NCBI RefSeq assembly: GCF_001720585.1 | Contig: NZ_MABH01000136.1 | Span: 1 to 64,000 of the forward strand | Origin: Cereibacter johrii | Lineage (GTDB): Bacteria; Pseudomonadota; Alphaproteobacteria; Rhodobacterales; Rhodobacteraceae | Reading direction: 5' to 3' | DNA: 64,000 bases | Part shown: piece by piece, positions 36,265-45,418 of the stretch | Layout: each line of letters opens with the position of its first letter | Numbering within the stretch: position 1 is the first letter of the stretch | Translations under genes and position numbers: made by a program | Notes under the pieces: generated by a model | The model's input: the letters and a program-made list of their open reading frames with translations, nothing else | Told to the model about the DNA's origin: nothing | Databases searched by the model: none

Positions 36265-39200
36265 CGCGTAAACCCTTCCATGAACTCCCACCTTACTTCG
36301 AAACTATTCGCCCAGTTTCGCCATTCTGATTTTGTAATCCTACCTTGCTTCCAAGCGGCCATCATTTTGAATAGGTCGGCCAAGCCCGCCGTGCTGGTCG
36401 ACCCGGAAACTGGAAGCAGCCTCATGCGCAGGAGTGGGGGCTCATAGTCTGTCAATGCCGAAACAACGGACAGACCTTGGATCACTTCGCATGATGCGGC
36501 ACTTGCAGCAGATTCAATATGCCTTAGCTGGAAAAAATTCCTGTTTTCTTGCTGCGCCTGTTCAAACAGTATTTGGCCTGCCTTAACCATATTTGGCATG
36601 TCACTAAAGTGCTGAAGGAGCGTGCCCTTGAGCGCATTCGGAAACTGATCACTGTTGAACAGTGGCAAGTTTGCACTCTGCTGTTCCAGGTCCCACTTCT
36701 GACTCGCTAGGCCATTGATGGCCAGTCCGACCTTGCCTGGATCATCTACCAGCAGATAGCGCCACGTCCCGTATCCGCCTGTGTGGTTTACGGCTTCGAC
36801 CCAGCGCTCAGCTGCCTTTGCCTTCGCGTCTGCATCGTCATTAACTCGACCTTTGATCTCGACGATTACGTTCAGACCTTTGTCGGTTACGACAATGAAG
36901 TCAGGGACATATCGAGAGACAACACCTCGATGTCGGTAAGGAATAGTGAAGCCAAGCCTATCGTTCTTGACCCAGCGCTTTACCCCAGGATGACTATCGA
37001 GAAGGAATGCAGCACTCTGTTCCCATTTCTCAGTATCGGCCACCATCGCGTTGAGGTGGCATCGATTGACTGGGTAGACTGGCTTTGTCGAATGAAAATC
37101 GACGTTCAAGGTGCTTCCGCGCCCTGCTGCACCAGTTGGAATGACCGCGACCTCGCGCTCTCCCGTCTTCGAACCTTTCTTGATTGCCTCAAGCAGGGAG
37201 CTGATCGCAGCCTGCATGTACTCGCCTACCAACAGCAAGTCTCTTGGTAGACTGTCACCCTTTAAATCGAGCTTCTCGTCGAGGAATCGCTTTGATGCGA
37301 ACGCAACCTTCGGAAATAGCTGCTGAACCGGAACAGCTTCTGCGCCGTTATCGGCTTGCCAACGAGCACAGACCTCCCGAGCGAGTCTGAATGCCACCTG
37401 TTGATCGCGGAATCGCGCCCGCCAATCTCTCAGGGACAACACGGGTCGCTCACCCGGTCCGAAAACGGCGAGCGAGCCGTCCGGTGAAGTCAGCGGCGTC
37501 AGCTCCACCGTCTGTGGGATCTTCATTGGATCGATGGTGACCTTTGACACCTTGGACCAGTCGACATGAACATCGAAATGCCCCGTCTGATGGTATCCGG
37601 ACACGACCGGGAATGTGATTTCGTAGTCTGCTTTCTCGGGGACGGAGAAGATGTGATTGGGGTCGGGTTGGGGCGGCTGCGGGCCGACTGGTTTGACTTT
37701 GAAGGGGATCAGTTCGAACGGAACCCCAAAGACCTTTGCCGTTTCCTCGGCAAACATTTGGGTTTCTTCGTTCAACGCGTAGCTCTTGCGCCGCAATGCC
37801 CTGCCGACCACCTGTTCGCACAGGAGCTGTGACCCGAACGGCCGCAAACCAACGATGTGCGTGACCGTGTTCGCGTCCCATCCTTCCGCCAGCATGGCGA
37901 CTGAAACGATACACCGCACATCGCGACCTGGCGGTATGCGCTCATCGATCCACTTTATCGAACCGTCATTTTCATCGCTTGCGACCTTGTCATTGTGCTT
38001 ACGGACCAGTTCGGACCAGTCTTCAGGGATCCTGCCTCCCGGCCAAGTCGCCTTGCCCACGGTGTCGAGGATGAACCGGAGGCGTTTGGTCTCGTCTTTC
38101 GAGCCGCCGTCCTCGATGTCCTCCATCACCTTCGAGTCGATCCGGACCGTTACTTCCTGTCCGGGCGCGTTCCTGAACCAGCTGGGCGCGACGCCGTAGC
38201 TATCGTTGCCATTACCCAACCAACCGTGGACCTCTTTGGCGACCGCCGTGTCGCGGCAGACCACGATGAACACGGGCGGCACCGGGTGCTTCTGCTGCTG
38301 CTTGGATTGCTGCTCCCACTCCGAAAACCGCTGGTACCATTCTTGAGCGAGCAGATTGATCGGTGCCGAGGCATAGTTCATCACGATCTCGGGCGTGATG
38401 TTGGTGCCGAGGCCATCTTCCTTGGCTTTCGCCTGCACCCACCGCCAGATGTTGAAGTAAGCGGCTTCCTCCGCCCCCGATACATCTCGGGCGGGTAGCT
38501 GCGGGATCTTCACGAGGCCCGATTCAATGGCGTCGAGCAGACTGAAGTCCGAAACGATCCAGGGGAAGGGCTTCCCGACCTCGTTGCCTGATCCCTGGAT
38601 GTAGAAAGGCGTTGCCGAAAGATCGACGCACAGGTTGATCCCGCGCCTGCGGCCGCCGCCAGCCAGCTTGTTGATCCTGTCCAGCGCCTCAACCCAGATA
38701 GTCGCTTCCCGAGCGTTCTTGCTGGCGAGATCTTTGTCCTCGTCGAGGCTTTCCTCGCTTGCCGCATCGCCGCGACGATAGGCGTGGTGGGCCTCGTCGT
38801 TGAAGATCAGCCAATGCGGACTCCGGCCTTTGCCGCTGCCCAGCTCTCGGCGGACACGCTTGAACCATGCCGGATCGGACTCGAAGTACTTCGTCTCCAC
38901 GCTTTCGTTGGCCTTGCCAGCATTCTTGACGACCTCGACCGCTTCCCCGGTTTTCACGACCTTGGCGCTATCGCCGTTGACTGTGTTCGTCTCCTTTTTC
39001 GCCAGGCGATGCCAGTTGGCGATCATCACCTCGCCGCGGCGCAGCTCTTCCATACGGTGCGGCGGGACGAGTTGGCGCGTCCGGTAGAGGCTGACATCGC
39101 CCAGCGCAGGGTCCAGTTCTTGCAGCCGCTCGCGGATCGTGACGTTCGGACAGACTATCAGGACCGTGTCCGAAAACCGGTCATCGCGGGGTGAGGCTAC

Positions 39201-39806
39201 GCGGTTCAGGATCGACCAGGCGGCCAGCATGCCCATGACGGTCGTCTTGCCGCTGCCCGTCGCCATCTTGCAGGCGTAACGAATAAAGGCGCGGACACCG
39301 GCCGCCTTTGCCTCCAGCCCGGGTTCGTCCCGAGGAACTTCGGGAACGCCCTTGCGGTAAACGTCTTTGGCCTCGACGAGAAAGATGATCGTTTCGGCCG
39401 CCTCGATCTGCGCAAAGAACAGGCGTTGCATGCGCTGATCGCTGCGCCAGAGTTCCAGTAGTTCCCGTGTCACAGGCGACGCGCCATCATAGGCCACGCC
39501 ACCGCTGTGGATGCCTGCCCGCCAATCCTTCACGCGACCGCGGATCGCGTTGACGATCTCAAGTTCGACCTCTTCGCCCGCCTGGCTTTCGAACAGCTCC
39601 GCCTGATTGCGGTCAGGGCGGCCGCGGCCGGAATGTTCCGGCACGCGGTAGAAATAGCTCGCACGGCGCCGACCCTCTGCCTTGTAGGGGGGCTTGGCCT
39701 TCTCGATCTTCCAGTGAACCTGCGGTTCCCGGAACGGCGAGTTGATGATGACCGGCTGATCCTCGGGGATCGGTTGCGGTGCGTCTTGTTCTGCGGCAAC
39801 GGACAT
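36261..39806 (-). CDS. type III-like restriction enzyme Res (helicase-nuclease)
   Basis: 1,181 aa. Superfamily 2 translocase: Walker A MATGSGKTT at 181-189, DEAH box at 337-340 (LIFNDEAHHAY), a VDLSATPF motif III and motif VI QVVGRALRR after EGWDANTVTHI. A PD-(D/E)xK endonuclease follows at about 965-987 (YVPDFIVVT ... VIVEIKGR). About 190 further residues extend the C terminus beyond usual Res subunits. The N terminus (INSPFREPQVHWKIEK) matches the subgroup I know as BPTD_3080-type restriction endonucleases. With Mod it should translocate from, and cut near, unmethylated sites. Its ATG shares a base with the Mod stop (TGATG). Confidence 0.9.
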   Translation of the reverse strand: MSVAAEQDAPQPIPEDQPVIINSPFREPQVHWKIEKAKPPYKAEGRRRASYFYRVPEHSGRGRPDRNQAELFESQAGEEVELEIVNAIRGRVKDWRAGIHSGGVAYDGASPVTRELLELWRSDQRMQRLFFAQIEAAETIIFLVEAKDVYRKGVPEVPRDEPGLEAKAAGVRAFIRYACKMATGSGKTTVMGMLAAWSILNRVASPRDDRFSDTVLIVCPNVTIRERLQELDPALGDVSLYRTRQLVPPHRMEELRRGEVMIANWHRLAKKETNTVNGDSAKVVKTGEAVEVVKNAGKANESVETKYFESDPAWFKRVRRELGSGKGRSPHWLIFNDEAHHAYRRGDAASEESLDEDKDLASKNAREATIWVEALDRINKLAGGGRRRGINLCVDLSATPFYIQGSGNEVGKPFPWIVSDFSLLDAIESGLVKIPQLPARDVSGAEEAAYFNIWRWVQAKAKEDGLGTNITPEIVMNYASAPINLLAQEWYQRFSEWEQQSKQQQKHPVPPVFIVVCRDTAVAKEVHGWLGNGNDSYGVAPSWFRNAPGQEVTVRIDSKVMEDIEDGGSKDETKRLRFILDTVGKATWPGGRIPEDWSELVRKHNDKVASDENDGSIKWIDERIPPGRDVRCIVSVAMLAEGWDANTVTHIVGLRPFGSQLLCEQVVGRALRRKSYALNEETQMFAEETAKVFGVPFELIPFKVKPVGPQPPQPDPNHIFSVPEKADYEITFPVVSGYHQTGHFDVHVDWSKVSKVTIDPMKIPQTVELTPLTSPDGSLAVFGPGERPVLSLRDWRARFRDQQVAFRLAREVCARWQADNGAEAVPVQQLFPKVAFASKRFLDEKLDLKGDSLPRDLLLVGEYMQAAISSLLEAIKKGSKTGEREVAVIPTGAAGRGSTLNVDFHSTKPVYPVNRCHLNAMVADTEKWEQSAAFLLDSHPGVKRWVKNDRLGFTIPYRHRGVVSRYVPDFIVVTDKGLNVIVEIKGRVNDDADAKAKAAERWVEAVNHTGGYGTWRYLLVDDPGKVGLAINGLASQKWDLEQQSANLPLFNSDQFPNALKGTLLQHFSDMPNMVKAGQILFEQAQQENRNFFQLRHIESAASAASCEVIQGLSVVSALTDYEPPLLRMRLLPVSGSTSTAGLADLFKMMAAWKQGRITKSEWRNWANSFEVRWEFMEGFTR

Positions 39807-42772
39807 CAGACGGCATCCTCTTCGCCGCGGGTCGCCATCAGCTCGTTGCCGCGCTCGTCGATCACCTTGACCGCGATCCGCTTCTTGTCGCCCAGCGCGA
39901 AGGGCTCGCTGACCGTCCCCGCAAGGTGCGACCAGACGCTGTCCTCGAACTGGCCTTTCAGCGATTTCTGCAGGTTGTCCCAGGCGCTGGTCTTCGGGAA
40001 GAACACCTGGCTGGCATAGAACGCCATGCCGTTGTGATTGGTGTCGAGCATCCAGCAGGGCAGGTTTTCCGCGTCGATGTGATCCGTGTCCATCAGATGC
40101 GGCATGAAGATGTCGAGCCCGCGCAGCTCCACACGATAGAGCGGCGTGCCATCGGCACGTTGCCCTGCCTTCTTCAACCGCACATCCGGCAGGCCGGTAA
40201 TCGAGAAGATTTCGCTGTTCTTCGACGTCTTCAGCAGGTCCGACATCACCACATCCGGCGTCACCGCGATGTAGGCCGTCGGGATCTTCATCTTTTCCAG
40301 AAGCTCACGAGCTTTGGCCTGGATCGCAAAGCCGAACAGGAACAGCTGACTAAAGCCCTGCTGCATCGCCTCCATCGCGGCGTTGAAGACGTAGTCGGAT
40401 CCGATGGCGCCGTCCTCCGGGCCGAAGGCGATGGCGATGGTTTTCTCGCTGCCGTTCTTTGCCACGGCCTCGGCATGCAGATACTCGCGGTCGGCCAGTG
40501 GGCGAACGTTGTCTAGTTGCAGCGTCACGTTCCCGGGCAGGCTCAGCGATTTGCTTTGGCGCAGTACTTCGGTCATCCGGTCAAGGTAGGCGCGCGGACT
40601 GGAAGACTGGGGCTGCGCGGACGTCCCGTCGGTATCGTCCTCCATGCTCATCGCAGCCTGAATAGTGGCCTCGACCGTGAAGGGTCCGCAGACCCTCGTG
40701 ATCTTGTCGTTCACTTCGGGGCGGTCGACCAGCACCTCCATCTTGGGGTCTTCATCGTTAGCCACTTTCTTGAGGGTTATGCGGGGCACAAGCCCTCCAG
40801 TTTCGTCGCCTTTTCTGTTCTGCTTTCGCTCGTAAACAAATCCACCGGCAGGTCCCTTCGAAGGCTCTTTGAGGCGGTACCAAGGGAATGCAGTCGTTAG
40901 AAGGCGCTGCCTTGCCAAGGCGATGGGAACGCGCGACGTATCGACCGTAATCCAGCGCCGACCCCAGCGCTCGGCTACCAATGCGGAGGTGCCAGACCCG
41001 CAGGTGATATCAAGAACAAGGTCTCCTGGTTCCGTTGTCATGTGGAGACAGCGCGTGATTACCTTTTCTGCGGTCTGAACGACGTACATTTGATCTTCGG
41101 TAAAGCTGCCAGTTCCTGTGTCCATCCAGATATTGTCGAGGTAGGTTAGCGGATTGTCCTCCAGCAGTAGAATTGTTGAGAGGTTGGTACCACTCCACCA
41201 GAGGCGCCCCTTCTCAGCAAGTTTATCCATCTCTTTGCCGGGTTCTGGATCATAACTCCAGTGACGGTTTCTCGCGCAAGGAACCTCGATGCCTTTGAAA
41301 TTGTATGGCTTGCTCCGCCCCTCTTGGTAACCCTGCGAGGTAATCGGACCAAGCCTTCCGATCTTCCATCCCGTTGGGATAGGGTCTTCGCCGGAGATTT
41401 CTTTTTCCGTCATCTTTCGCATGTCAGACAGGTCGGGTGAAAAGATCGACGTGTATTGCTTGGCGCCGACATCGCCGGGTTTCTTGGGGCGCGAAAGTGC
41501 GGTAAATGCCTGACGTTCGATGTCCTTTGCGTAGACTACAAGGTAATCGCACACGGAGGGAATGCTGTCTGTGGATTGAGAGCTGGTTTTAAAGAAGGCG
41601 ATCTGCCCAGCATAGTTTTCCGGACCGAAGACCTCATCGAGGATTTCGCGCACATGATGAAGATTGTCGTCGGAAATTTGGACGAATACGCTTCCTGATT
41701 CCGATAGGAGCTCCTTCGCGAGGAGCATCCGATCTCGAATGAAAGTCATGTATGAGTGAAGACCGAGTTCCCATGTGTCCCGGTAGGCTTTCACCATCTC
41801 GGGCTCGCGGATCATGTGCTCGTCCTTACCGTGGTTATCTTTGACTGTTTTGTCCCTCACGAAGGGCTGGAAGTTCGAGCCAAACTTCACGCCATACGGG
41901 GGGTCGAAATAGATCATCTGCACCTGGCCACCCAATCCCTCGTATACGAGGAGCGAGTTCATCACCTGCAGCGAGTCGCCAAGGATCAGGCGGTTGGTCC
42001 ACGGGCCCTTGTGCTCGTAGGCATCCAGCCGGTCGGCAATGTCGAGGTCCAGATCGCCGAACAGGTCCAGCGTCTGCCCGCGCGCCTTGTGGGACTTCAG
42101 TGTTTCGAGGATCGCCGACGTCGAATGACGTTCGTGCACGAACAGGGGCAGCGTCGGCACGCTGATCTGCTGCCGTTCCGCCTTGCCTGCCCAGTTCAGG
42201 AAGGGCTTGGTCAAGCTGCGCAGCCGCGCCGCGCATTGCGACAGCGACGTGAACCGCTCCTCCGTCCCCTTCCAGACCTGTGGCTGGGCAAAGACCGTGG
42301 CCTCGCCCTTTTCAGCCGCATCCGCCACCAGGTTCAGCAGCCACTCCGCAAACGGCCGCTCGCCGTTCTCGTCCCATGCCAGTTCCGGCGCGAGGCTGGA
42401 GTCGTAGCGATAGGTCTTTGGCGGCTTGCGATGCGAGAACTGCGCCTCGACCCCGACATCGGGACGCAGAACCGCCTGGTCGGCATGCGCATAGGCGCCA
42501 GACCCGGCCGAGGATGCGATTGGCGCAGCTTTGGGCTTGGCAGGCTGCTGTGCCTTGGGCGCGTCACCATTTGCCCTTGCGACCGAGCCACCCTGACCGC
42601 GCCCTTTGGTAAGCACGCCTTCGGCGATCATTTGGTCACGAACCTCGTGATAGTCCTCGTCCGTCAGATCCGGCAGGTTTTCGCGGAGCCGTGCGATCAG
42701 GGCACGATTGCCGATGGTGGAACCATCTTCGGGGATAAGGGACAGGACAAGATCACGCAGGGAATCGGACAT
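39806..42772 (-). CDS. type III-like DNA methyltransferase Mod
   Basis: 988 aa. N-terminal ~60 residues are a winged-helix module (LRDLVLSLIPEDGSTIGNRA), followed by a Lys/Ala/Pro linker. The beta-class N6-adenine catalytic order is DPPYGVKF at 290-297 first, then DITCGSGTSA at 588-597. The long stretch in between carries the target-recognition region. Residues 620-988 are an additional C-terminal part, much longer than in classical Mod, with a mixed alpha/beta region that may contact Res. It modifies host DNA and defines the recognition site. The start is divergent from the CoiA-like gene. Confidence 0.9.
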   Translation of the reverse strand: MSDSLRDLVLSLIPEDGSTIGNRALIARLRENLPDLTDEDYHEVRDQMIAEGVLTKGRGQGGSVARANGDAPKAQQPAKPKAAPIASSAGSGAYAHADQAVLRPDVGVEAQFSHRKPPKTYRYDSSLAPELAWDENGERPFAEWLLNLVADAAEKGEATVFAQPQVWKGTEERFTSLSQCAARLRSLTKPFLNWAGKAERQQISVPTLPLFVHERHSTSAILETLKSHKARGQTLDLFGDLDLDIADRLDAYEHKGPWTNRLILGDSLQVMNSLLVYEGLGGQVQMIYFDPPYGVKFGSNFQPFVRDKTVKDNHGKDEHMIREPEMVKAYRDTWELGLHSYMTFIRDRMLLAKELLSESGSVFVQISDDNLHHVREILDEVFGPENYAGQIAFFKTSSQSTDSIPSVCDYLVVYAKDIERQAFTALSRPKKPGDVGAKQYTSIFSPDLSDMRKMTEKEISGEDPIPTGWKIGRLGPITSQGYQEGRSKPYNFKGIEVPCARNRHWSYDPEPGKEMDKLAEKGRLWWSGTNLSTILLLEDNPLTYLDNIWMDTGTGSFTEDQMYVVQTAEKVITRCLHMTTEPGDLVLDITCGSGTSALVAERWGRRWITVDTSRVPIALARQRLLTTAFPWYRLKEPSKGPAGGFVYERKQNRKGDETGGLVPRITLKKVANDEDPKMEVLVDRPEVNDKITRVCGPFTVEATIQAAMSMEDDTDGTSAQPQSSSPRAYLDRMTEVLRQSKSLSLPGNVTLQLDNVRPLADREYLHAEAVAKNGSEKTIAIAFGPEDGAIGSDYVFNAAMEAMQQGFSQLFLFGFAIQAKARELLEKMKIPTAYIAVTPDVVMSDLLKTSKNSEIFSITGLPDVRLKKAGQRADGTPLYRVELRGLDIFMPHLMDTDHIDAENLPCWMLDTNHNGMAFYASQVFFPKTSAWDNLQKSLKGQFEDSVWSHLAGTVSEPFALGDKKRIAVKVIDERGNELMATRGEEDAV

Positions 42773-43001
42773 CGGGAACCTTCGGGGACATCAGCTATTG
42801 CAGCGAAGCTAAGGACTTTTCATGGAAATTACAGCCCAAAGTTGACTTGGTCAGTAGGTCGGGAACCTCGTCAGGGCGGCACTTCGAGCCACCCGCTAGA
42901 CGAGCGAGGTGGCGGGGTAGCCGCGGAGACTGATTGGACAAATCATGGCGCCCGTGCAACCCCTTCATTCCCCCGATCCATGATTTGCACGAGCCTCAGA
43001 C
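42773..43001. promoter_or_regulatory. divergent promoter region, Mod / CoiA-like gene
   Basis: 229 bases separate the two divergent starts and must contain both promoters. A locally A+T-richer stretch lies at about 42810-42865. No clear -35/-10 pair or palindrome was found by eye. Confidence 0.4.
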
Positions 43002-43667
43002 ATGCGATTTGCCATCCATAACGAGTCCCGAATTGAAGCAGCGCCCCAAGCGAGGGGTTTATGTCCCGGGTGTGGCGCTGAGCTCGTCGCCAAATGCGGC
43101 AACGTCAAGGTCTGGCACTGGGCACATAAGGGGCAGCGGCACTGTGACCCCTGGTGGGAAAACGAAACCGAATGGCGCCGCGCATGGAAGAACAACTTTC
43201 CTACTGACTGGCAAGAAATTCCTGCTCGCGACCCAAAAGGGGAGTTGCACATCGCGGATATCAAGACGCCGCACGGGCTGGTGGTTGAATTTCAGCACTC
43301 CCACCTCAAGTCGGACGAGGCACTGCAGCGCACTGCGTTTCATCAGAACATCATCTGGGTCGTGGACGCCATGCGCCGCAAGACCGACGCCAGCCAGTTC
43401 ATGCGGGCAAAGTACGAGGGGATGCGGCACGATACGAAAGACGGTGTCGTCGACCAGCTCTGGCTTTACTCTGCCCGACTGCTCAAGGAGTGGACAAAAG
43501 TGGGTGTAATCACCGCCTTTGACTTCGGCGGTGAGAAGGTGTGGTTGCTTCGACGCGTGCGTTCGGATTGGATTTACGGGTTCGAATATCCAAAGACCAA
43601 GCTGATCGAGCATATCTCCGAGGGTAGCCCATTCCCAGACGTGCTGTTCGGAAAGCCCGGGCGCTAA
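43002..43667 (+). CDS. CoiA-like PD-(D/E)xK nuclease with zinc finger
   Basis: 221 aa. N-terminal zinc finger: Cys21 and Cys24 (CPGCG), with His39/His42 (HWAH) and Cys48. Then the CoiA-type nuclease core: Asp86 in HIADIKT and Glu96-x-Gln98 in VVEFQHSHL, followed by the helix around EALQRTAFH and the VVDA strand. CoiA is a competence-linked protein; nuclease relatives occur beside restriction systems. It is the only rightward gene of the island and converges with the next phage gene (4-base overlap of ends). Confidence 0.8.
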   Translation: MRFAIHNESRIEAAPQARGLCPGCGAELVAKCGNVKVWHWAHKGQRHCDPWWENETEWRRAWKNNFPTDWQEIPARDPKGELHIADIKTPHGLVVEFQHSHLKSDEALQRTAFHQNIIWVVDAMRRKTDASQFMRAKYEGMRHDTKDGVVDQLWLYSARLLKEWTKVGVITAFDFGGEKVWLLRRVRSDWIYGFEYPKTKLIEHISEGSPFPDVLFGKPGR

Positions 43668-44329
43668 CGGACCCTCCAAGGAGACACCTTCGGCATCGCC
43701 GCCGTCACCTCGACCTCGCGCAGCATGCCGCCCGCAATCAGCCCGTCCCGTACCCAGCCCAGCGCCTGCCACCAGTCGTCATATCCACGCCGCGCGGCGT
43801 CGATCTGCTGTGGGTGGGGGGAGAAGGTGACCGGGCAGGCTAGGATGTCGATAGTCTTCCACGTCGCCCGTGCGCCCGCGCCACGCACGCGGATGCGCTC
43901 TGTGCCCACGACGATGGACCCCGCATGCGTGCCATGCTGGTTCTGCTTGACGATGGTCGGCACGCAGCGTGGGACGGCGCCGGGCATCCAGTCCGGGGTC
44001 AGCCCGGCGCGGGCCAGTTCCGCGACGCGGATCGCCATGCGCTTGCCGCCGAGGCTGTCGGGGATCCCGGCGACGGTGGCAGCGATCACCTCGGCGTCCT
44101 CGTGGGTGTAGCCGCCGATCTTGTGCTGGCCGCCGTCGATCTTGCAGCCCAGCACGGCCCGTTGCAGCAGGACGTATTCCAGGCCGAAGCCGAAGCCTTC
44201 CTCGGTGACATCCGGGGGCAGGGGCAGTTCCAGCTGCGCTTGTTCGATCCGGAATGCCCATTCCAGCGCCGCCTGCACGCCCAGCGCGCGCTTGATCCTG
44301 GTGCCGCTGACGCGGCCGTGGAAACTCAT
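43664..44329 (-). CDS. conserved phage early protein, function unknown
   Basis: 221 aa, ATG overlapping the previous stop. No catalytic motif is recognised. Notable segments are GFGFGLEYVLLQRAVLGCKIDGG, a Lys/His-rich middle (VKQNQHGTHAG) and a C-terminal QIDAARRGYDDWWQALGWV helix. It sits at the end of the replication operon, just before the restriction island, so a DNA-metabolism or late-gene control role is possible. Confidence 0.7.
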   Translation of the reverse strand: MSFHGRVSGTRIKRALGVQAALEWAFRIEQAQLELPLPPDVTEEGFGFGLEYVLLQRAVLGCKIDGGQHKIGGYTHEDAEVIAATVAGIPDSLGGKRMAIRVAELARAGLTPDWMPGAVPRCVPTIVKQNQHGTHAGSIVVGTERIRVRGAGARATWKTIDILACPVTFSPHPQQIDAARRGYDDWWQALGWVRDGLIAGGMLREVEVTAAMPKVSPWRVR

Positions 44330-45418
44330 GGCTGCAATCCTTCAAGGAAATTCATCTGCGCCGGGCGCTGGGCCGCATCGGTCGGTCGCCAGATCCACGG
44401 GCCCGAGGCCATGGGCAGCTGCGAGAGAGCGCCACGCATGTGCTGCTGCCAGAGGGTGAACTCCGTTGCCGAGCAGGCGCAGAGCGCGTGCCCGATGGGC
44501 CAGCCCATCAGCCATCCGACGAAGAGCGGGTTCAACCGCCGCCGTGACCGGCCCTTCAGGATCCGCCGCGAGACGACGCGCCCATGCGAGGCAATCATCG
44601 AAGCCCAAAGCGGGCGCGAGATCGGGGCGTGCGGCGAGGACCGCGGTCCATCCGGGAAGGTCGCCGGGGCCGGGCGGGTGAAGCCCTGCTCCGCCCGGTA
44701 GTGCAGCAGGTCCATCCGGGACTTGCCGTCGCTGCGCGTGATGCTGGCCTGGCTCGACCCCTTCCAGTTCTGCGCGGCCGGGGTTGGCCAGTGGTTCGGC
44801 AGAGCCTTCGCGATGCCCAGCGCCAGCGCCTCGGCCTTCCGGGTAAAGTCGCTGTTCCCGGCCGGGTTGTAGCGGCCGGTGCCGGGATGCAGGCTCATCG
44901 GTGTGGGCCAGGATGAAGATGCGGAGGCGCTCGTGCGGCGCGCCGACCTCTGCCGCCGAGAACAGGCCCGCCGCAGGCATGTAGCCCAATCCCCAAAGCT
45001 CTCGCAGGACGGTCTCGAGGCCGAGGGTGACGTGCCCGGCGACGTTTTCGAGGAAGACCCATTCGGGGCGGCACTCGCCGATAACGCGGGCGACATCGGG
45101 CCAGAGGTGGCGGGGATCGTCGGCGCCGCCGCGTTTCCCGGCCGCGCTGAAGGGTTGGCAGGTATAGCCTGCGAGGACGGCATCGAAGGCCCCGCGGAAG
45201 GGGCGGGCATCGAAGCTGCGCAGGTCGGTCCAGATCGGGGCCGGGGCGAAGTATTCGGAGTGCTGGGCCGCGATGAGGACGGCGCGCGGCCAGTCCTCCC
45301 ATTCGACGAAGGCGCGGGTGTGATAGCCGGGCTCGGCGAGCATGAGGCCCAGATCAAGGCCTCCGCCGCCCGCGCAGAGGGACAATCCGTGCCGGGGACG
45401 TGACACCATGCCATTCAC
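44326..45418 (-). pseudogene. C5-cytosine DNA methyltransferase split by a frameshift
   Basis: The first ~170 codons from GTG 45418 (or ATG 45409) encode the enzyme's start: AdoMet motif I in LCAGGGGLDLG, the catalytic PC-motif as GYTCQPFSAAGKRGG, and the ENV motif as WVFLENVAG. After about 44905 the homologous continuation (WPTPAAQNWKGS, RRLNPLFVGWLMGWP) is in another frame, one base further on, ending at 44326. Both ends are tightly coupled to their neighbours (GTGA and ATGA overlaps), which shows the original gene spanned both frames. The second half could start alone at ATG 44898. Catalytic Cys is present, but target recognition and motifs IX-X would be lost. Confidence 0.75.

Noticed and set aside
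44342-44890. Continuation of the methyltransferase in its first frame
   Set aside because: It turns Gly/Arg/Pro-rich, while the other frame shows methyltransferase-like sequence and overlaps the next start.
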